Part shown: piece by piece, positions 7,389 to 16,072 of the stretch
Numbering within the stretch: position 1 is the stretch's first letter
Layout: each line of letters begins with the position of its first letter
Source of the DNA: Halobium salinum
Lineage (GTDB): Archaea > Halobacteriota > Halobacteria > Halobacteriales > Haloferacaceae
DNA: 64,000 bases
Assembly: GCF_026586625.1 (NCBI RefSeq)
Contig: NZ_JAODIW010000006.1
Span: 692,927-756,926, forward strand
Reading direction: 5' to 3'
Notes under the pieces: generated by a model
Told to the model about the DNA's origin: nothing
Seen by the model: only the letters and a program-made list of their open reading frames with translations
The model's database searches: none
Made by a program: the position numbers and the translations under genes

Positions 7389-8896
7389 CAGTCCATCCCC
7401 ATGCGCCGTTTCATGCGAACGTCCGCGGCACCCTCGAACACGTCCTTCATCCACCGCGAGAGGTCGTGGGTCTCGACCCACTCGCGCATCGTGTGCATGC
7501 GCTCCCGGCGCTCGTCCTCGGGCATCCGCAGGGCCTCGCCGATGGCCGCCGCGAACTCGTCGGTGTCGTGGGGGTTGATTCCGACCGAGTGCTTGCCGAG
7601 CTCCTCGAAGGCGCCGGTCTGGTTCGACAGGACGAGCACGCCCGTCTCGTCGACCTGTGCGGCGACGAACTCCTTGGCGACGAGGTTCATCCCGTCTCTG
7701 AGCGCGCTGACGAGCATCACGTCGCTGTGGCGGTAGAGCCCGTTGAGGGTGTCGCCGTCGAGATGCTCGTCGAGGTAGACGACCGGCGTCCAGTCGTCGG
7801 TGCCGAAGCGCTCGTTGATGCGGTCGACGCCGGTGGTGACGCGGTCTTGGAGGTCCCGGTAGTCGGGGATGATGGAACGCGACTCGCTGGCCTTCTGGAC
7901 GTAGGTCAACTCGCCGCGCCACTCGGGGTGGTCCTCCCAGAGCTGTTCGAGGGCGTTGAGCCGCTCGGGGACGCCCTTCGTGTAGTCGAGGCGGTCGACG
8001 CCGACGGCGACGCGCTCGCCGGTGATACCGTACTCCTCGCGGAAGGCGTCCCAGTCCTCGGCGTCGAAGCGCTCGGCGGACGCCGCGATGCCCTCGAAGT
8101 CCACGGAGAGCGGGAACGACTCGATTTCGGTCGTCCGGCCGTCGTACTCGACGCGGTTGTTGCCGCGGTCGACGGTCGCGCCGTCGAGCCCCCGTTCGAT
8201 GCAGTCGAGGAAGTTCTCGACGTACTGGCCGGTGTGGAAGCCGACGAGGTCGTTGCCGAGCAGCCCTTCGAGGGTCTCCTGGCCGTGGGGGAGCGAGCGG
8301 AACGTGTCCCAGCCGGGCCACGTGATGTGCCAGAAGTGCATCAGGAAGGCGTCGGGCATCGCCTCGCGGACCATCCGCGGCGCTCGGGTGAAGTGGTAGT
8401 CCTGGAACCAGACGACGGCGTCGTCGTCTGCCTCCTCGCGGACGGCGCGCGCGAACTTCTCGTTGACCGCTTCGTACGCCTCGCGGTGTTCGTCGGCGAA
8501 GTCGGTCTTCCAGATGCCGCCGTGACACAGCGGCCACAGTACCCGGTTGGAGTAGCCGTAGTAGTACTGGTCGACCTCCTCGTCCGTGAGCCACACGCGG
8601 CGGAGGTGGTAGGCGGGGTCCTCGGGTGGCATCTCGACGGTGTCGTCTTCGGGGGTGACCTCGCGGTCGGCGTCGCCGTCGCCCCACGCAATCCACGTCC
8701 CCTCGACGCGCTGCATCACGGGGTCGAGACCGGCGGTGAGCCCGCCGGCGGGACGACTGACGGTCACCTCGCCGTCCTCGTCGTAGCCGTGACTGTACGG
8801 CTGGCGGTTGGAGACGACGATGAGCTGGCCGCCGTCGAGCAGCGGTTCGACGTCCGGCGTGTCGGAATCGTTCGGGGGGTCGGAATCGTCGGCCAT
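7388..8896 (-). CDS. otsA: Trehalose-6-phosphate synthase (GT20)
   Basis: 502 residues. The GT20 landmarks are present: VVSNRQPY at 27-34, RPAGGLTAGLDP at 48-59, WFQDYHF, the FHTGQYVENFL acceptor-site segment, GVDRLDYTKGVPERL and the nucleotide-sugar site LRDGMNLVAKEFV. The enzyme transfers glucose from an activated nucleotide sugar to glucose-6-phosphate. The first 20 residues are an acidic tail not found in bacterial OtsA. It forms a two-gene operon with otsB. A TATA-like box lies 42-48 bases upstream, so a short leader is expected. Confidence 0.96.
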   Translation of the reverse strand: MADDSDPPNDSDTPDVEPLLDGGQLIVVSNRQPYSHGYDEDGEVTVSRPAGGLTAGLDPVMQRVEGTWIAWGDGDADREVTPEDDTVEMPPEDPAYHLRRVWLTDEEVDQYYYGYSNRVLWPLCHGGIWKTDFADEHREAYEAVNEKFARAVREEADDDAVVWFQDYHFTRAPRMVREAMPDAFLMHFWHITWPGWDTFRSLPHGQETLEGLLGNDLVGFHTGQYVENFLDCIERGLDGATVDRGNNRVEYDGRTTEIESFPLSVDFEGIAASAERFDAEDWDAFREEYGITGERVAVGVDRLDYTKGVPERLNALEQLWEDHPEWRGELTYVQKASESRSIIPDYRDLQDRVTTGVDRINERFGTDDWTPVVYLDEHLDGDTLNGLYRHSDVMLVSALRDGMNLVAKEFVAAQVDETGVLVLSNQTGAFEELGKHSVGINPHDTDEFAAAIGEALRMPEDERRERMHTMREWVETHDLSRWMKDVFEGAADVRMKRRMGMD

Positions 8897-8937
8897 GAGT
8901 GGGTCGGGGTAGCTGGTGAATCCTTGGCCCGTCGGGG

Positions 8938-8944
8938 TTATATG
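8938..8944 (-). promoter_or_regulatory. TATA box of otsA-otsB
   Basis: Minus strand CATATAA, about 45 bases before the otsA ATG. With the usual 25-base spacing the transcript would start near 8915 and carry a leader of about 20 bases. Confidence 0.45.
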
Positions 8945-9104
8945 AGTGCGGGCCGGCGGGCGTCTGACCCCGTCTATCGTGAAGATTCTCGACGTTGGGG
9001 GACGGTCCGGACGACCGAACTGTCGATGGGAGTGACCTGTTTCGGTCGGGGGGACCCGCAGCGACCCGGCGTCTCAGCGTCGTTGCGTCTCGACTCGTGC
9101 CGTC

Positions 9105-9467
9105 TCAGAGCCGCGACGAGTCGCCCGCGCCGTCGCCGAGGGCCGCGCCGGCGACCGAGAGCACGTCGGCGACGCGCCACTCCTGGTGTTCGACGCGGTT
9201 CTCGGCCGCATCGTAGGCGATGACGCCGATGTCGGCGAGCCGCGGGAGGTGGACGTGGTGGAGACGCGCGGCCACGTCGTCGCAGTCGTCGTGTCCGCGG
9301 GCGCGGAGGCGCTCCGCCAGCGCGTCGAGGTGGACCCGGTCGTCCATCGACGAGAGGGCGTCGAGCACCTCGCGGAGGCGAGCGTCGGTGAGCACCTTCG
9401 CGACCTGGTCGACGCGCGCGTCGCTCTCCCGAGAGCCTGAGGGCACCGTTCGTTCGTTGACTGCCAT
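9105..9467 (-). CDS. Small winged-helix regulator (DUF7344-like)
   Basis: 120 residues. The body reads as one winged helix: LREVLDALSSMDDRVHLDAL, then a segment ending VAARLHHVHLPRLADIGVIA and YDAAENRV, the pattern of the haloarchaeal HTH family now called DUF7344 (name from memory). The HLPRLAD..GVI part is the recognition region plus wing. No sensor domain is attached. It stands alone, so its targets are not shown by context. The ATG at 9467 is preferred, since upstream codons are Arg/Gly-rich and unlike halophilic protein. Confidence 0.8.
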   Translation of the reverse strand: MAVNERTVPSGSRESDARVDQVAKVLTDARLREVLDALSSMDDRVHLDALAERLRARGHDDCDDVAARLHHVHLPRLADIGVIAYDAAENRVEHQEWRVADVLSVAGAALGDGAGDSSRL

Positions 9468-9827
9468 CACCTCTGCCCACACGACGTCGTGGTAAAACTC
9501 CGCACGGCCGTTTCGATTCGTTTCGATTCGTTTCGAGCGGTTACGCGGCGTTTCGCGTCGGTCCCGAGCGTCACCGCCGGTACCGCTCCCGCTCGGCAGC
9601 GGCCGACCGCCGGCCGTCCATCGGTCGGGACGGTTGTTCCCTCCCGGTCCGTTCAACCCGTCTCCGGCGTCGGTCTCGCCGTCCCGGTCGTTCCCCTCGT
9701 CCCGTCGTCTTTGCCTGCTAGGGTCGTGCTAAGCGGTCGGGGTGGTGACCTGTCAGTCGGCGGTCGGCGGTTCTGCCTCCCGGGTGTTCCGTCCAGCCTG
9801 GTCGCTCGTCACTCAGTCGCTCGTCGC
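9468..9827. other. Intergenic region with short tandem repeats
   Basis: 360 bases without a convincing gene. It carries TTTCGATTCG twice in tandem and then TTTCGA (9511-9536) just upstream of the small regulator, and two copies of GTCGCTCGTC(A/G)CTCA at about 9799-9830 that run into the 3' end of the next gene. The first repeat is in the right place to be a regulator site. Confidence 0.5.
9511..9536. repeat. Tandem repeat TTTCGATTCG x2.6
   Basis: Two exact ten-base units and a six-base partial unit, ending 44 bases upstream of the winged-helix gene start at 9467. Ten-base phasing would place the units on one face of the DNA helix. Confidence 0.7.
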
Positions 9828-10490
9828 TCAGTCGCCCCCCACCCCGTCGGCGGTAACCACCTGTGCGACGAGACGACCGAGGCCGCGCCGCAACCGCTCG
9901 GAGACGGCGTGGTCGCTCACGGCGAGTTCGTCGGCGAGGTCGGAGAGGGTCGCGCGGCGCGGCACCTCGAAGTACCCTCGCCGAACCGCGGCCACGAGCG
10001 CTTCCCGCTGCTCGTCGGTGAGATCGACGGCGGCCCGCTTCCGGTGGCCGTTCCGACTGATGCGGAGCGGCTCCATCGTCACCCCGTGCTCGGCACAGTG
10101 AGCGGCGAACGTCGACACGCTCGACTCGTCCGGAAACCGGACGCGAAACGTCCACGACCCGCCCTCTCCGCGGACCCACATCGCCGCCGCGTCGACGAGG
10201 GCGAGGCAGGTGAAGATGTCGGGGGCGTCCGGCTCGACCCGCCGCCACTTCACGGAGTACAGCCGCTCCCCTCGACCCCCTTCGAGCCGGTCGAACCGTT
10301 CGACCGACGGCGCCCCCCGGAGACACGCCTCCAACGCCCCGAAGTCATCGGATTCGACCCAGACGTACGGTGCCACCCCCGTCTCGCCGTTCGGGACCAC
10401 CCGGTCGAACTCGACCCGCGCCTCCTCCCCCAGCACTCGCGCGGGTCCGAGCACGTCGGGCGGCACGCTCATGTCGACCACGACTGCCAT
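9828..10490 (-). CDS. Bat-type HTH_10 transcriptional regulator
   Basis: 220 residues. Residues about 1-150 form the sensor-like region common to short Bat-family regulators (SVKWRRVEPD, WTFRVRFPDESSV). Residues about 156-211 are the HTH_10 domain: LTDEQREALVAAVRRGYFEV, then PRRATLSDLADELAVSDHAV and SERLRRGLGRL. Many haloarchaea carry dozens of these. It is divergent from the larger Bat-like gene at 10576, with 85 bases between the two starts, so a shared control region is likely. Confidence 0.9.
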   Translation of the reverse strand: MAVVVDMSVPPDVLGPARVLGEEARVEFDRVVPNGETGVAPYVWVESDDFGALEACLRGAPSVERFDRLEGGRGERLYSVKWRRVEPDAPDIFTCLALVDAAAMWVRGEGGSWTFRVRFPDESSVSTFAAHCAEHGVTMEPLRISRNGHRKRAAVDLTDEQREALVAAVRRGYFEVPRRATLSDLADELAVSDHAVSERLRRGLGRLVAQVVTADGVGGD

Positions 10491-10575
10491 AAGCTAGCAT
10501 ACGACACTCGCACTTTAGTCCATTGCCCCGCGGAACGGGCAAGCGGCTAAGGCCCCGCCGGGCGAACCGAGACCG

Positions 10576-12678
10576 ATGACCACTCGTCTCCCCCACGTCC
10601 TCGTCGTCGCCGACCGACGGACGGGTGCCGTCGTCGAGCGCGCGTTCGCGGAGACCGCACACGTCGAGCGGGACCCGGCGCCCGACGAACTCGGGGCCGC
10701 GGACTGTGTCGTCGTCGACCACGACCCGCCGACCGTCGACGCCCTCGCCGTCCTTCGGACAGTGCGCGAGCGGCGGCCGACGCTTCCGGTCGTGCTGTTC
10801 CCCCGCGAGGGCGGAGAACGCCTCGCGGCCGACGCCCTCGCCGCCGGTGCCACGGCGTACGTCCCGCGGTCGGACGACAGCGAGGCCGACGCGGAACGCC
10901 TCGACTCGCGGGTCGCGGCGCTCCCCGACTGGCCGGCGGCCGACGGTTCGGACACCGACTCGCCGGCCGACGGTCCGGACACCGAGCCACCCACCACCGC
11001 TCCCAGCAACACACGACCCGTTGCCGGCGGCGCACGACCCGTTGCCGACGGCGTCGGCGCCGGCGCCGACGCCTTCCTGAAGGAGCGCGCGCTGGCCGAG
11101 GCGCCGGTCGGTATCACCATCGCGGAGGCGACGGCCGACCGGCCGCTCATCTACGTCAACGAGAACTTCGAGCGCATGACCGGCTACTCCGCGAGCGAGG
11201 CGCTGGGGCGCAACTGCAAGTTCATGCAGGGGCCCGACAGCTCCGAGGAAGCCATCCAGGAGATGCGGGACGCGTTGAACGCCGGCCGGGAGGTCGAGGT
11301 GGAAATCGTCAACTACCACCGCGACGGGACCCCGTTCTGGAACGAGGTCACCATCGCCCCCGTCCACGACGCAGACGAGAACCTCACGCACTTCGTGGGG
11401 TTCCAGACGGACGTCACCAAGCGAAAGGAGGCCGAGTTCGCCCTGGAGGCCGAGCGCGAACACCTCGAGCACCTGCTCGACCGGATGAACGGCTTGCTCG
11501 GCGACGTGACCGACACGCTGGTCGCGGCCGCCAGTCGCGAGGAGGTCGAGCGGGCGGTGTGTGACCGAGTCGCCGCCACCGACCCCTACGGTTTCGCGTG
11601 GCTCGTCGCCCCCGACCGGGCCGACGAGACGTTCCGGACGCGGGCGTCGGCCGGTCGGCCGGACGCCGGTACGGCCGCGGCCGAGAACGCGTCGGCGTCG
11701 ACGGGCGGAGCGGTCGTCTCCGAACTCTCCGTCCCCGACACGGAGGCCTCCCCGTTACGGCAGGCACTGGAGAGTCGGGAGGTCGTCGTCGCCGAGGTCG
11801 ACGACCTCCCACCGGGTCAGGTGCCGGCGCCCGTCGCCGGCTACGAGACGGTAGCGGCGGTGCCGCTCGCGTACCGCAAGACTACGTACGGGGTGCTCGC
11901 GGTGTACGCCGACGGCGCCTTCGACGAACGGGACACGGCCGTCCTCGCGGCCCTCGGTCGGGCCGTGGCGACCGCACTCAACGCGCTCGAGTCGAAACGG
12001 GTGCTGACCGCGGACAACGTCGGCGAACTCGAACTCACCCTCAGGGACCCGTCGCTGTTCTTCGTCGACGTTTCGGAGCGTACCGACTGTCGCCTCGAGT
12101 ACGCCGGGAGCGTCTACGGGGTCGAGGGGGCGACGAGCCTCTTTTTCACCGTCTCGGGGGCGCCGCCCGCGGAGGTAGTGGCACTGCTCGAAGCGTCGCC
12201 CGACGTGGCCTCGGCCTCGGTGCTCGCCGAGCGCGACGGCACCGGCACCGTCGAGGTGTCGCTCGACGAGGAGTCCATCGTCGGCCTGCTCGCCGAGGAC
12301 GGCGCCCGGACGCAGGCCATCACCGCCGAGGACGGCGAGGCCCGCCTCCGCGTCACGCTCCCGGCCGACGCCGACACCGGGGCGGTCGTCGACCGGCTCC
12401 GCGAACGCTACCCGGGGACCGAGTTCCGTTCCTACCGCGAGCGGACCCGCCCGGCGAAGACGAAGGCCGAGTACCTCGCCAGCGTCCGCGACCGACTCAC
12501 GGACCGCCAGTACGCCGCCCTCCAGAAGGCGTACATCGGCGGCTACTTCGACCGCCCGCGGCCCGTCACCGGCGACGACCTCGCGGCGTCGATGGGGGTC
12601 ACCCGCGCCACCTTCCACCAGCATCTGGTCGCCGCACAGCGCAAACTGCTCGGCGAGTTCTTCGACGAGAGCGGCTGA
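10576..12678 (+). CDS. Bat-like light/redox regulator: receiver-like, LOV/PAS, GAF and HTH_10
   Basis: 700 residues. Residues 1-115 look like a receiver-type domain (VVDHDPPTVDALAVLRTV, LPVVLFPREGG). After an Asp/Pro-rich linker, about 165-285 is a PAS domain with GRNCKFMQG at 211-219; Cys214 is in the place of the flavin-adduct Cys of LOV domains. A helical linker leads to a GAF domain (about 305-470), a Bat-specific region and HTH_10 at about 644-698. Halobacterium Bat has the same general architecture and activates bacterio-opsin and crtB1. Here phytoene synthase follows directly, so control of carotenoid synthesis by light or redox is a fair inference. No opsin gene is in the window. Confidence 0.92.
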   Translation: MTTRLPHVLVVADRRTGAVVERAFAETAHVERDPAPDELGAADCVVVDHDPPTVDALAVLRTVRERRPTLPVVLFPREGGERLAADALAAGATAYVPRSDDSEADAERLDSRVAALPDWPAADGSDTDSPADGPDTEPPTTAPSNTRPVAGGARPVADGVGAGADAFLKERALAEAPVGITIAEATADRPLIYVNENFERMTGYSASEALGRNCKFMQGPDSSEEAIQEMRDALNAGREVEVEIVNYHRDGTPFWNEVTIAPVHDADENLTHFVGFQTDVTKRKEAEFALEAEREHLEHLLDRMNGLLGDVTDTLVAAASREEVERAVCDRVAATDPYGFAWLVAPDRADETFRTRASAGRPDAGTAAAENASASTGGAVVSELSVPDTEASPLRQALESREVVVAEVDDLPPGQVPAPVAGYETVAAVPLAYRKTTYGVLAVYADGAFDERDTAVLAALGRAVATALNALESKRVLTADNVGELELTLRDPSLFFVDVSERTDCRLEYAGSVYGVEGATSLFFTVSGAPPAEVVALLEASPDVASASVLAERDGTGTVEVSLDEESIVGLLAEDGARTQAITAEDGEARLRVTLPADADTGAVVDRLRERYPGTEFRSYRERTRPAKTKAEYLASVRDRLTDRQYAALQKAYIGGYFDRPRPVTGDDLAASMGVTRATFHQHLVAAQRKLLGEFFDESG

Positions 12679-13006
12679 AATACGGGGTCTCCGCGCCGCG
12701 ACTGCCTCGTCCCGACCGCGGTCTATCGACAGTCGCCTCGGTCGCGAACCGACGACGTCCAGTCCGGCTCCGCACTACCGCTTCCGCGCGCGGACACCTT
12801 ACTGATAGGGTGGTTCGCTTAATCCGTATCCGTCCGTAGTACCGACTGCGGGCGGCGAGGTAGCGTCATCGGATTCGACGCTGCCGGCCGCACCTCCCTT
12901 CCGACCGGATGCGAACTCCCGACCCGCCCCGTGTCTCTCACCGGACGACCTCGAGGAGGCGGGCGTGACGCGGCGTCCCGAGGCGGAACTCACACGTGAT
13001 TCATCG
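12679..13006. other. Intergenic region upstream of crtB
   Basis: 328 bases with no supported gene. It should hold the crtB promoter. I see no strong TATA box. A GGAGG at 12954-12958 sits six bases before an in-frame GTG at 12965, which would give crtB a 14-residue N-terminal extension. Confidence 0.4.
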
Positions 13007-14089
13007 ATGGTCAGCCACCGACAACTCGAACTCAGCAAGTCTATCCAGCAGCGGACCGGGAAGACGTTCCACCTCGCGACGCGCTTTCTCCCCGAGCGCG
13101 TGCGCCACCCCACGTACGTCCTCTACGCCTTCTTCCGCCTCGCCGACGAGGTCGTCGACGACCCCGACGGGGGCCTGACCCCCGAGCAACAGCGCCGCCG
13201 ATTGGACGAGTTCCGCGCGGCCGCGCTCGGTCGCCGAGAGACCGACGACTCCGGCGTCGGCGACACTGCGCCTCAGACGGACGACTCCGGCGTCGGCAAC
13301 ACTGCGCCTCCGACGGACGACTCCGGCGTCGGCGACGCGGCGCCTCAGACGGACGACGCCGTCCTACGAGGCTTCAGCGAGGTTCGCGAGGAGTACGGCA
13401 TCCCCGACCGCGAGGTCGAGACGTTCGTCGACGCGATGGCGACCGACGTGTCGAAGGACACCTACGCCGACTACGACGAACTGAAGGCGTACATGCGCGG
13501 GTCGGCGGCGGCGGTCGGCACGATGATGACCGAAATCATGGGACTCGACGGCGAGGCGGCCGAGAGGGCGTACCCGAGCGCCATCGCGCTGGGCGAGGCG
13601 TTCCAGCTGACGAACTTCCTCCGCGACGTGGGCGAGGACGTCGTCGAGCGCGACCGGGTGTACCTCCCGCGGACGACCCTCTCGAAGCACGGCGTGAGCG
13701 TCGAGCAGATTCTCGACCGGCGGTTCGACGACGGCGTCGCCGCGGCGATGCGCGACGAGATGGCCCGCGCCGAGTCGCTGTACCACGAGGGCGTGGCCGG
13801 CATCCGGCATCTCCCGGCCGACTGCCGGTTCCCGGTGTTGCTCGCGGCGGTGTTGTACGCGGACCACCACCGGCTCATCCGCGAACGGGGCTACGACACG
13901 CTCACCGCGACGCCGTCGCTGTCGACCCGCCGGAAGCTGTCCCTCGCGGCCCGCACGCGCCTGCACTGGGCGCGCTCGAAGGACCCCGAGCGGGTGTTCG
14001 CTCGCGTCGTCGATACCGACGACGTGGACCACACCCGCACCGGACGCGGCTCCGAGACGGAGCGTTCGCGTTCGCACCTCTCCTCCTGA
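13007..14089 (+). CDS. crtB: Phytoene synthase
   Basis: 360 residues from MVSHRQLELSKSIQQRTGKT. First Asp-rich motif ADEVVDD and second motif LRDVGEDVVERDRVYLP are the two Mg-diphosphate sites of squalene/phytoene synthases; YAFFRLADE matches the family. The enzyme joins two geranylgeranyl diphosphates to phytoene, the first step toward bacterioruberin and retinal. Between the motifs an insertion of three 12-residue repeats lies at 13241-13348. The start is ambiguous: GTG at 12965 has a better ribosome-binding site, but the ATG at 13007 fits homologues as I remember them. It lies downstream of the Bat-like gene, like crtB1 in Halobacterium. Confidence 0.95.
   Translation: MVSHRQLELSKSIQQRTGKTFHLATRFLPERVRHPTYVLYAFFRLADEVVDDPDGGLTPEQQRRRLDEFRAAALGRRETDDSGVGDTAPQTDDSGVGNTAPPTDDSGVGDAAPQTDDAVLRGFSEVREEYGIPDREVETFVDAMATDVSKDTYADYDELKAYMRGSAAAVGTMMTEIMGLDGEAAERAYPSAIALGEAFQLTNFLRDVGEDVVERDRVYLPRTTLSKHGVSVEQILDRRFDDGVAAAMRDEMARAESLYHEGVAGIRHLPADCRFPVLLAAVLYADHHRLIRERGYDTLTATPSLSTRRKLSLAARTRLHWARSKDPERVFARVVDTDDVDHTRTGRGSETERSRSHLSS
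13241..13348 (+). repeat. In-frame 36-base tandem repeat inside crtB (3 copies)
   Basis: Encodes TDDSGVGDTAPQ, TDDSGVGNTAPP and TDDSGVGDAAPQ in succession, with few base changes between copies. It falls in a linker of phytoene synthase, not in a catalytic motif. Copy number is likely variable between strains. Confidence 0.9.
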
Positions 14090-14298
14090 CCTGCTCGTCC
14101 GTCCCGTCTCTGTCCAGTGTGTCACCTTCGGCACCGCTGCAGTCGGGGCTTTCCATCGTCTCCGGCGAACCGTCTTAGGTGCTCACCCCGAGAACTCGGT
14201 CCAGTCCCCGGGAGCTCGGGTCAGTCGGCCCCCTCCGACTCGAATCGACCGACTCGCCCGTCAGCTTAGCACTCAACGACCCTGCTCGCCATGTTCTT

Positions 14299-14326
14299 TG
14301 AAAAACGTAACCAATATTGTTTTTCA
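14299..14326. promoter_or_regulatory. Perfect 8-base inverted repeat, probable operator of the sugar porter
   Basis: TGAAAAAC at 14299-14306 and GTTTTTCA at 14319-14326, separated by 12 bases. It ends 14 bases before the TATA-like GTATAAG, a position where an archaeal activator or repressor would touch the basal machinery. It differs from the palindrome of the importer regulon. Confidence 0.6.
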
Positions 14327-14340
14327 TACTCTTTCATCCC

Positions 14341-14347
14341 GTATAAG
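14341..14347 (+). promoter_or_regulatory. TATA box of the sugar porter gene
   Basis: GTATAAG, 51-57 bases before the ATG. Predicted start of transcription near 14369, giving a leader of about 29 bases. Confidence 0.5.
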
Positions 14348-14397
14348 CCGAAACTATTGTAGTTCTATGCCGAATCTCCACGAATAACTGAATCTAT

Positions 14398-15846
14398 ATG
14401 GCAACGAGTACCCACGGGTCGACGGCAGGCGGCGGACGGTTCACGTACGTAGCCGCCGCGCTCGCCGCTCTGAACGGACTGCTGTTCGGCTTCGACACCG
14501 GCGTCATCTCGGGTGCGTTCCTCTACATCCGGGAGGCGTTCGTCATGTCCAGTCTCGTCGAGAGCGTCGTCGTCAGCGGGGCGCTGGCAGGTGCCGCAGT
14601 CGGCGCCGCGCTCGGCGGCCGGCTGGCCGACCGCTGGGGACGGCGTCGGCTCATTATCGTCGGCGGCGTCGTGTTCTTCGTCGGGTCGTTGCTGATGGCC
14701 GTGGCGCCGACCGTCGAAGTGCTCATCGTCGGGCGCCTCGTCGACGGCGTCGCCATCGGCTTCGCCTCCATCGTCGGCCCGCTGTACATCTCGGAGATAT
14801 CGCCGCCGAAGATTCGAGGGTCGCTCGTCTCGTTCAACCAGCTCGCCATCACGAGCGGCATCCTCGTCTCGTACTTCGTGAACTACGCGTTCTCGGAGGG
14901 GCCCGTGCTCGAACTCGCCCAGTCGCTGTTCGGCGCCGCCGGCTGGCGCTGGATGCTCGGCGCCGGGATGGTGCCCGCCCTGATCCTCGTCGGCGCGATG
15001 CTGTTCATGCCCGAGAGCCCCCGTTGGCTCGTCGAGCGCGGGCGCGAGGACGACGCTCGCGCCGTGCTGTCGCGCACCCGGACCGACGCGCAGGTGGAGT
15101 CGGAACTCGAAGAGATCCGTGAGACCGCGGAGACGCAGGACGGGGGCGTCGGCGACCTGCTTAAACCGTGGATTCGGCCGGCGCTCGTGGTCGGCATCGG
15201 TCTCGCCGCCTTCCAACAGGTGACGGGTATCAACACCGTCATCTACTACGCGCCGACCGTGCTGGAGTCGACCGGGTTCGGCAACACCGCCTCGATTCTC
15301 GCGACGGTCGGCATCGGCGTCGTCAACGTCGGGATGACTATCGTCGCCGTCCTCCTGATGGACCGCGCGGGCCGACGCCCGCTCCTCTTGACGGGGCTCG
15401 CCGGGATGATCATCACCCTCCTCGGTCTCGGGACGGCGTTCGCCCTCCCCGGGCTCTCCGGAGTTATCGGGTGGGTCGCGCTCGCCTGCCTGATGCTGTA
15501 CGTGGCGTTCTTCGCCATCGGACTCGGCCCCGTCTTTTGGCTGCTCATCTCGGAGATTTACCCGCTGCAGGTGCGCGGGACCGCGATGGGCGTCGTGACG
15601 GTCATCAACTGGGTCGCGAACCTCGTGGTCGCGCTCACGTTCCTCGGTCTCATCGACGTGGCCGGCCAATCCGGCACGTTCTGGCTGTACGCCGCCCTCA
15701 CGCTCGCGGCGCTCGCGTTCACCTACTTCCTCGTTCCCGAGACGAAGGGCCGCTCGCTGGAGGAGATCGAGCGGGACCTCCGCGACAGCGCCCTCGGCGA
15801 CGAGCGGACGGGGATGGTACGCGACGGGACGGCGGGAGACGACTGA
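14398..15846 (+). CDS. Sugar porter family MFS transporter
   Basis: 482 residues with about 12 membrane segments. The sugar-porter signatures are all present: FGFDTGVISGAFLYI in helix 1, GGRLADRWGRRR after helix 2, PESPRWLVERG before the central loop, GINTVIYYAP in helix 7, DRAGRRPLLL and the C-terminal PETKGRSLEEIE. These carriers (XylE/GLUT type) move hexoses or pentoses with protons or by facilitated diffusion. The specific sugar cannot be read. Its AT-rich promoter has its own inverted repeat, so it is probably regulated separately from the ABC importer downstream. Confidence 0.95.
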   Translation: MATSTHGSTAGGGRFTYVAAALAALNGLLFGFDTGVISGAFLYIREAFVMSSLVESVVVSGALAGAAVGAALGGRLADRWGRRRLIIVGGVVFFVGSLLMAVAPTVEVLIVGRLVDGVAIGFASIVGPLYISEISPPKIRGSLVSFNQLAITSGILVSYFVNYAFSEGPVLELAQSLFGAAGWRWMLGAGMVPALILVGAMLFMPESPRWLVERGREDDARAVLSRTRTDAQVESELEEIRETAETQDGGVGDLLKPWIRPALVVGIGLAAFQQVTGINTVIYYAPTVLESTGFGNTASILATVGIGVVNVGMTIVAVLLMDRAGRRPLLLTGLAGMIITLLGLGTAFALPGLSGVIGWVALACLMLYVAFFAIGLGPVFWLLISEIYPLQVRGTAMGVVTVINWVANLVVALTFLGLIDVAGQSGTFWLYAALTLAALAFTYFLVPETKGRSLEEIERDLRDSALGDERTGMVRDGTAGDD

Positions 15847-16072
15847 GCGCCACGACGGCCGGAATCCATTTCCGGCCGTCTCGCTGTCGCGGTGGTGAAG
15901 ACGACTCCACGCAGGAGACACACCGGCGCCGGGCAGTCTCGTCCGTCCGACTCTCGGATGGAAGGGGGGTCCGAGTACCGACGTGGCAACGCTGTCGTCG
16001 ATTTCCCCCTACCGACGTGGTTGCCAGGACCGTCCCGAAGACGGCGGATTCGGCGCGTACTGTCGGCGCCCC

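Larger units (their letters stand above)
14090..14397. other. Intergenic region and promoter of the sugar porter
   Basis: 308 bases. The first 190 are GC-rich without a gene. The last 110 are strongly AT-rich and contain the inverted repeat at 14299-14326 and a GTATAAG box at 14341-14347. Confidence 0.6.

Noticed and set aside
7388-8696. Extension of otsB upstream into the otsA region
   Set aside because: The frame is Arg-rich there, while otsA with clear GT20 motifs occupies the same bases; the TGATG junction fixes the otsB start.
10576-14089. Complete bop-brp-bat-crtB1 gene cluster
   Set aside because: Only the Bat-like and crtB genes are present. I found no opsin or Brp/Blh-like frame in the window.
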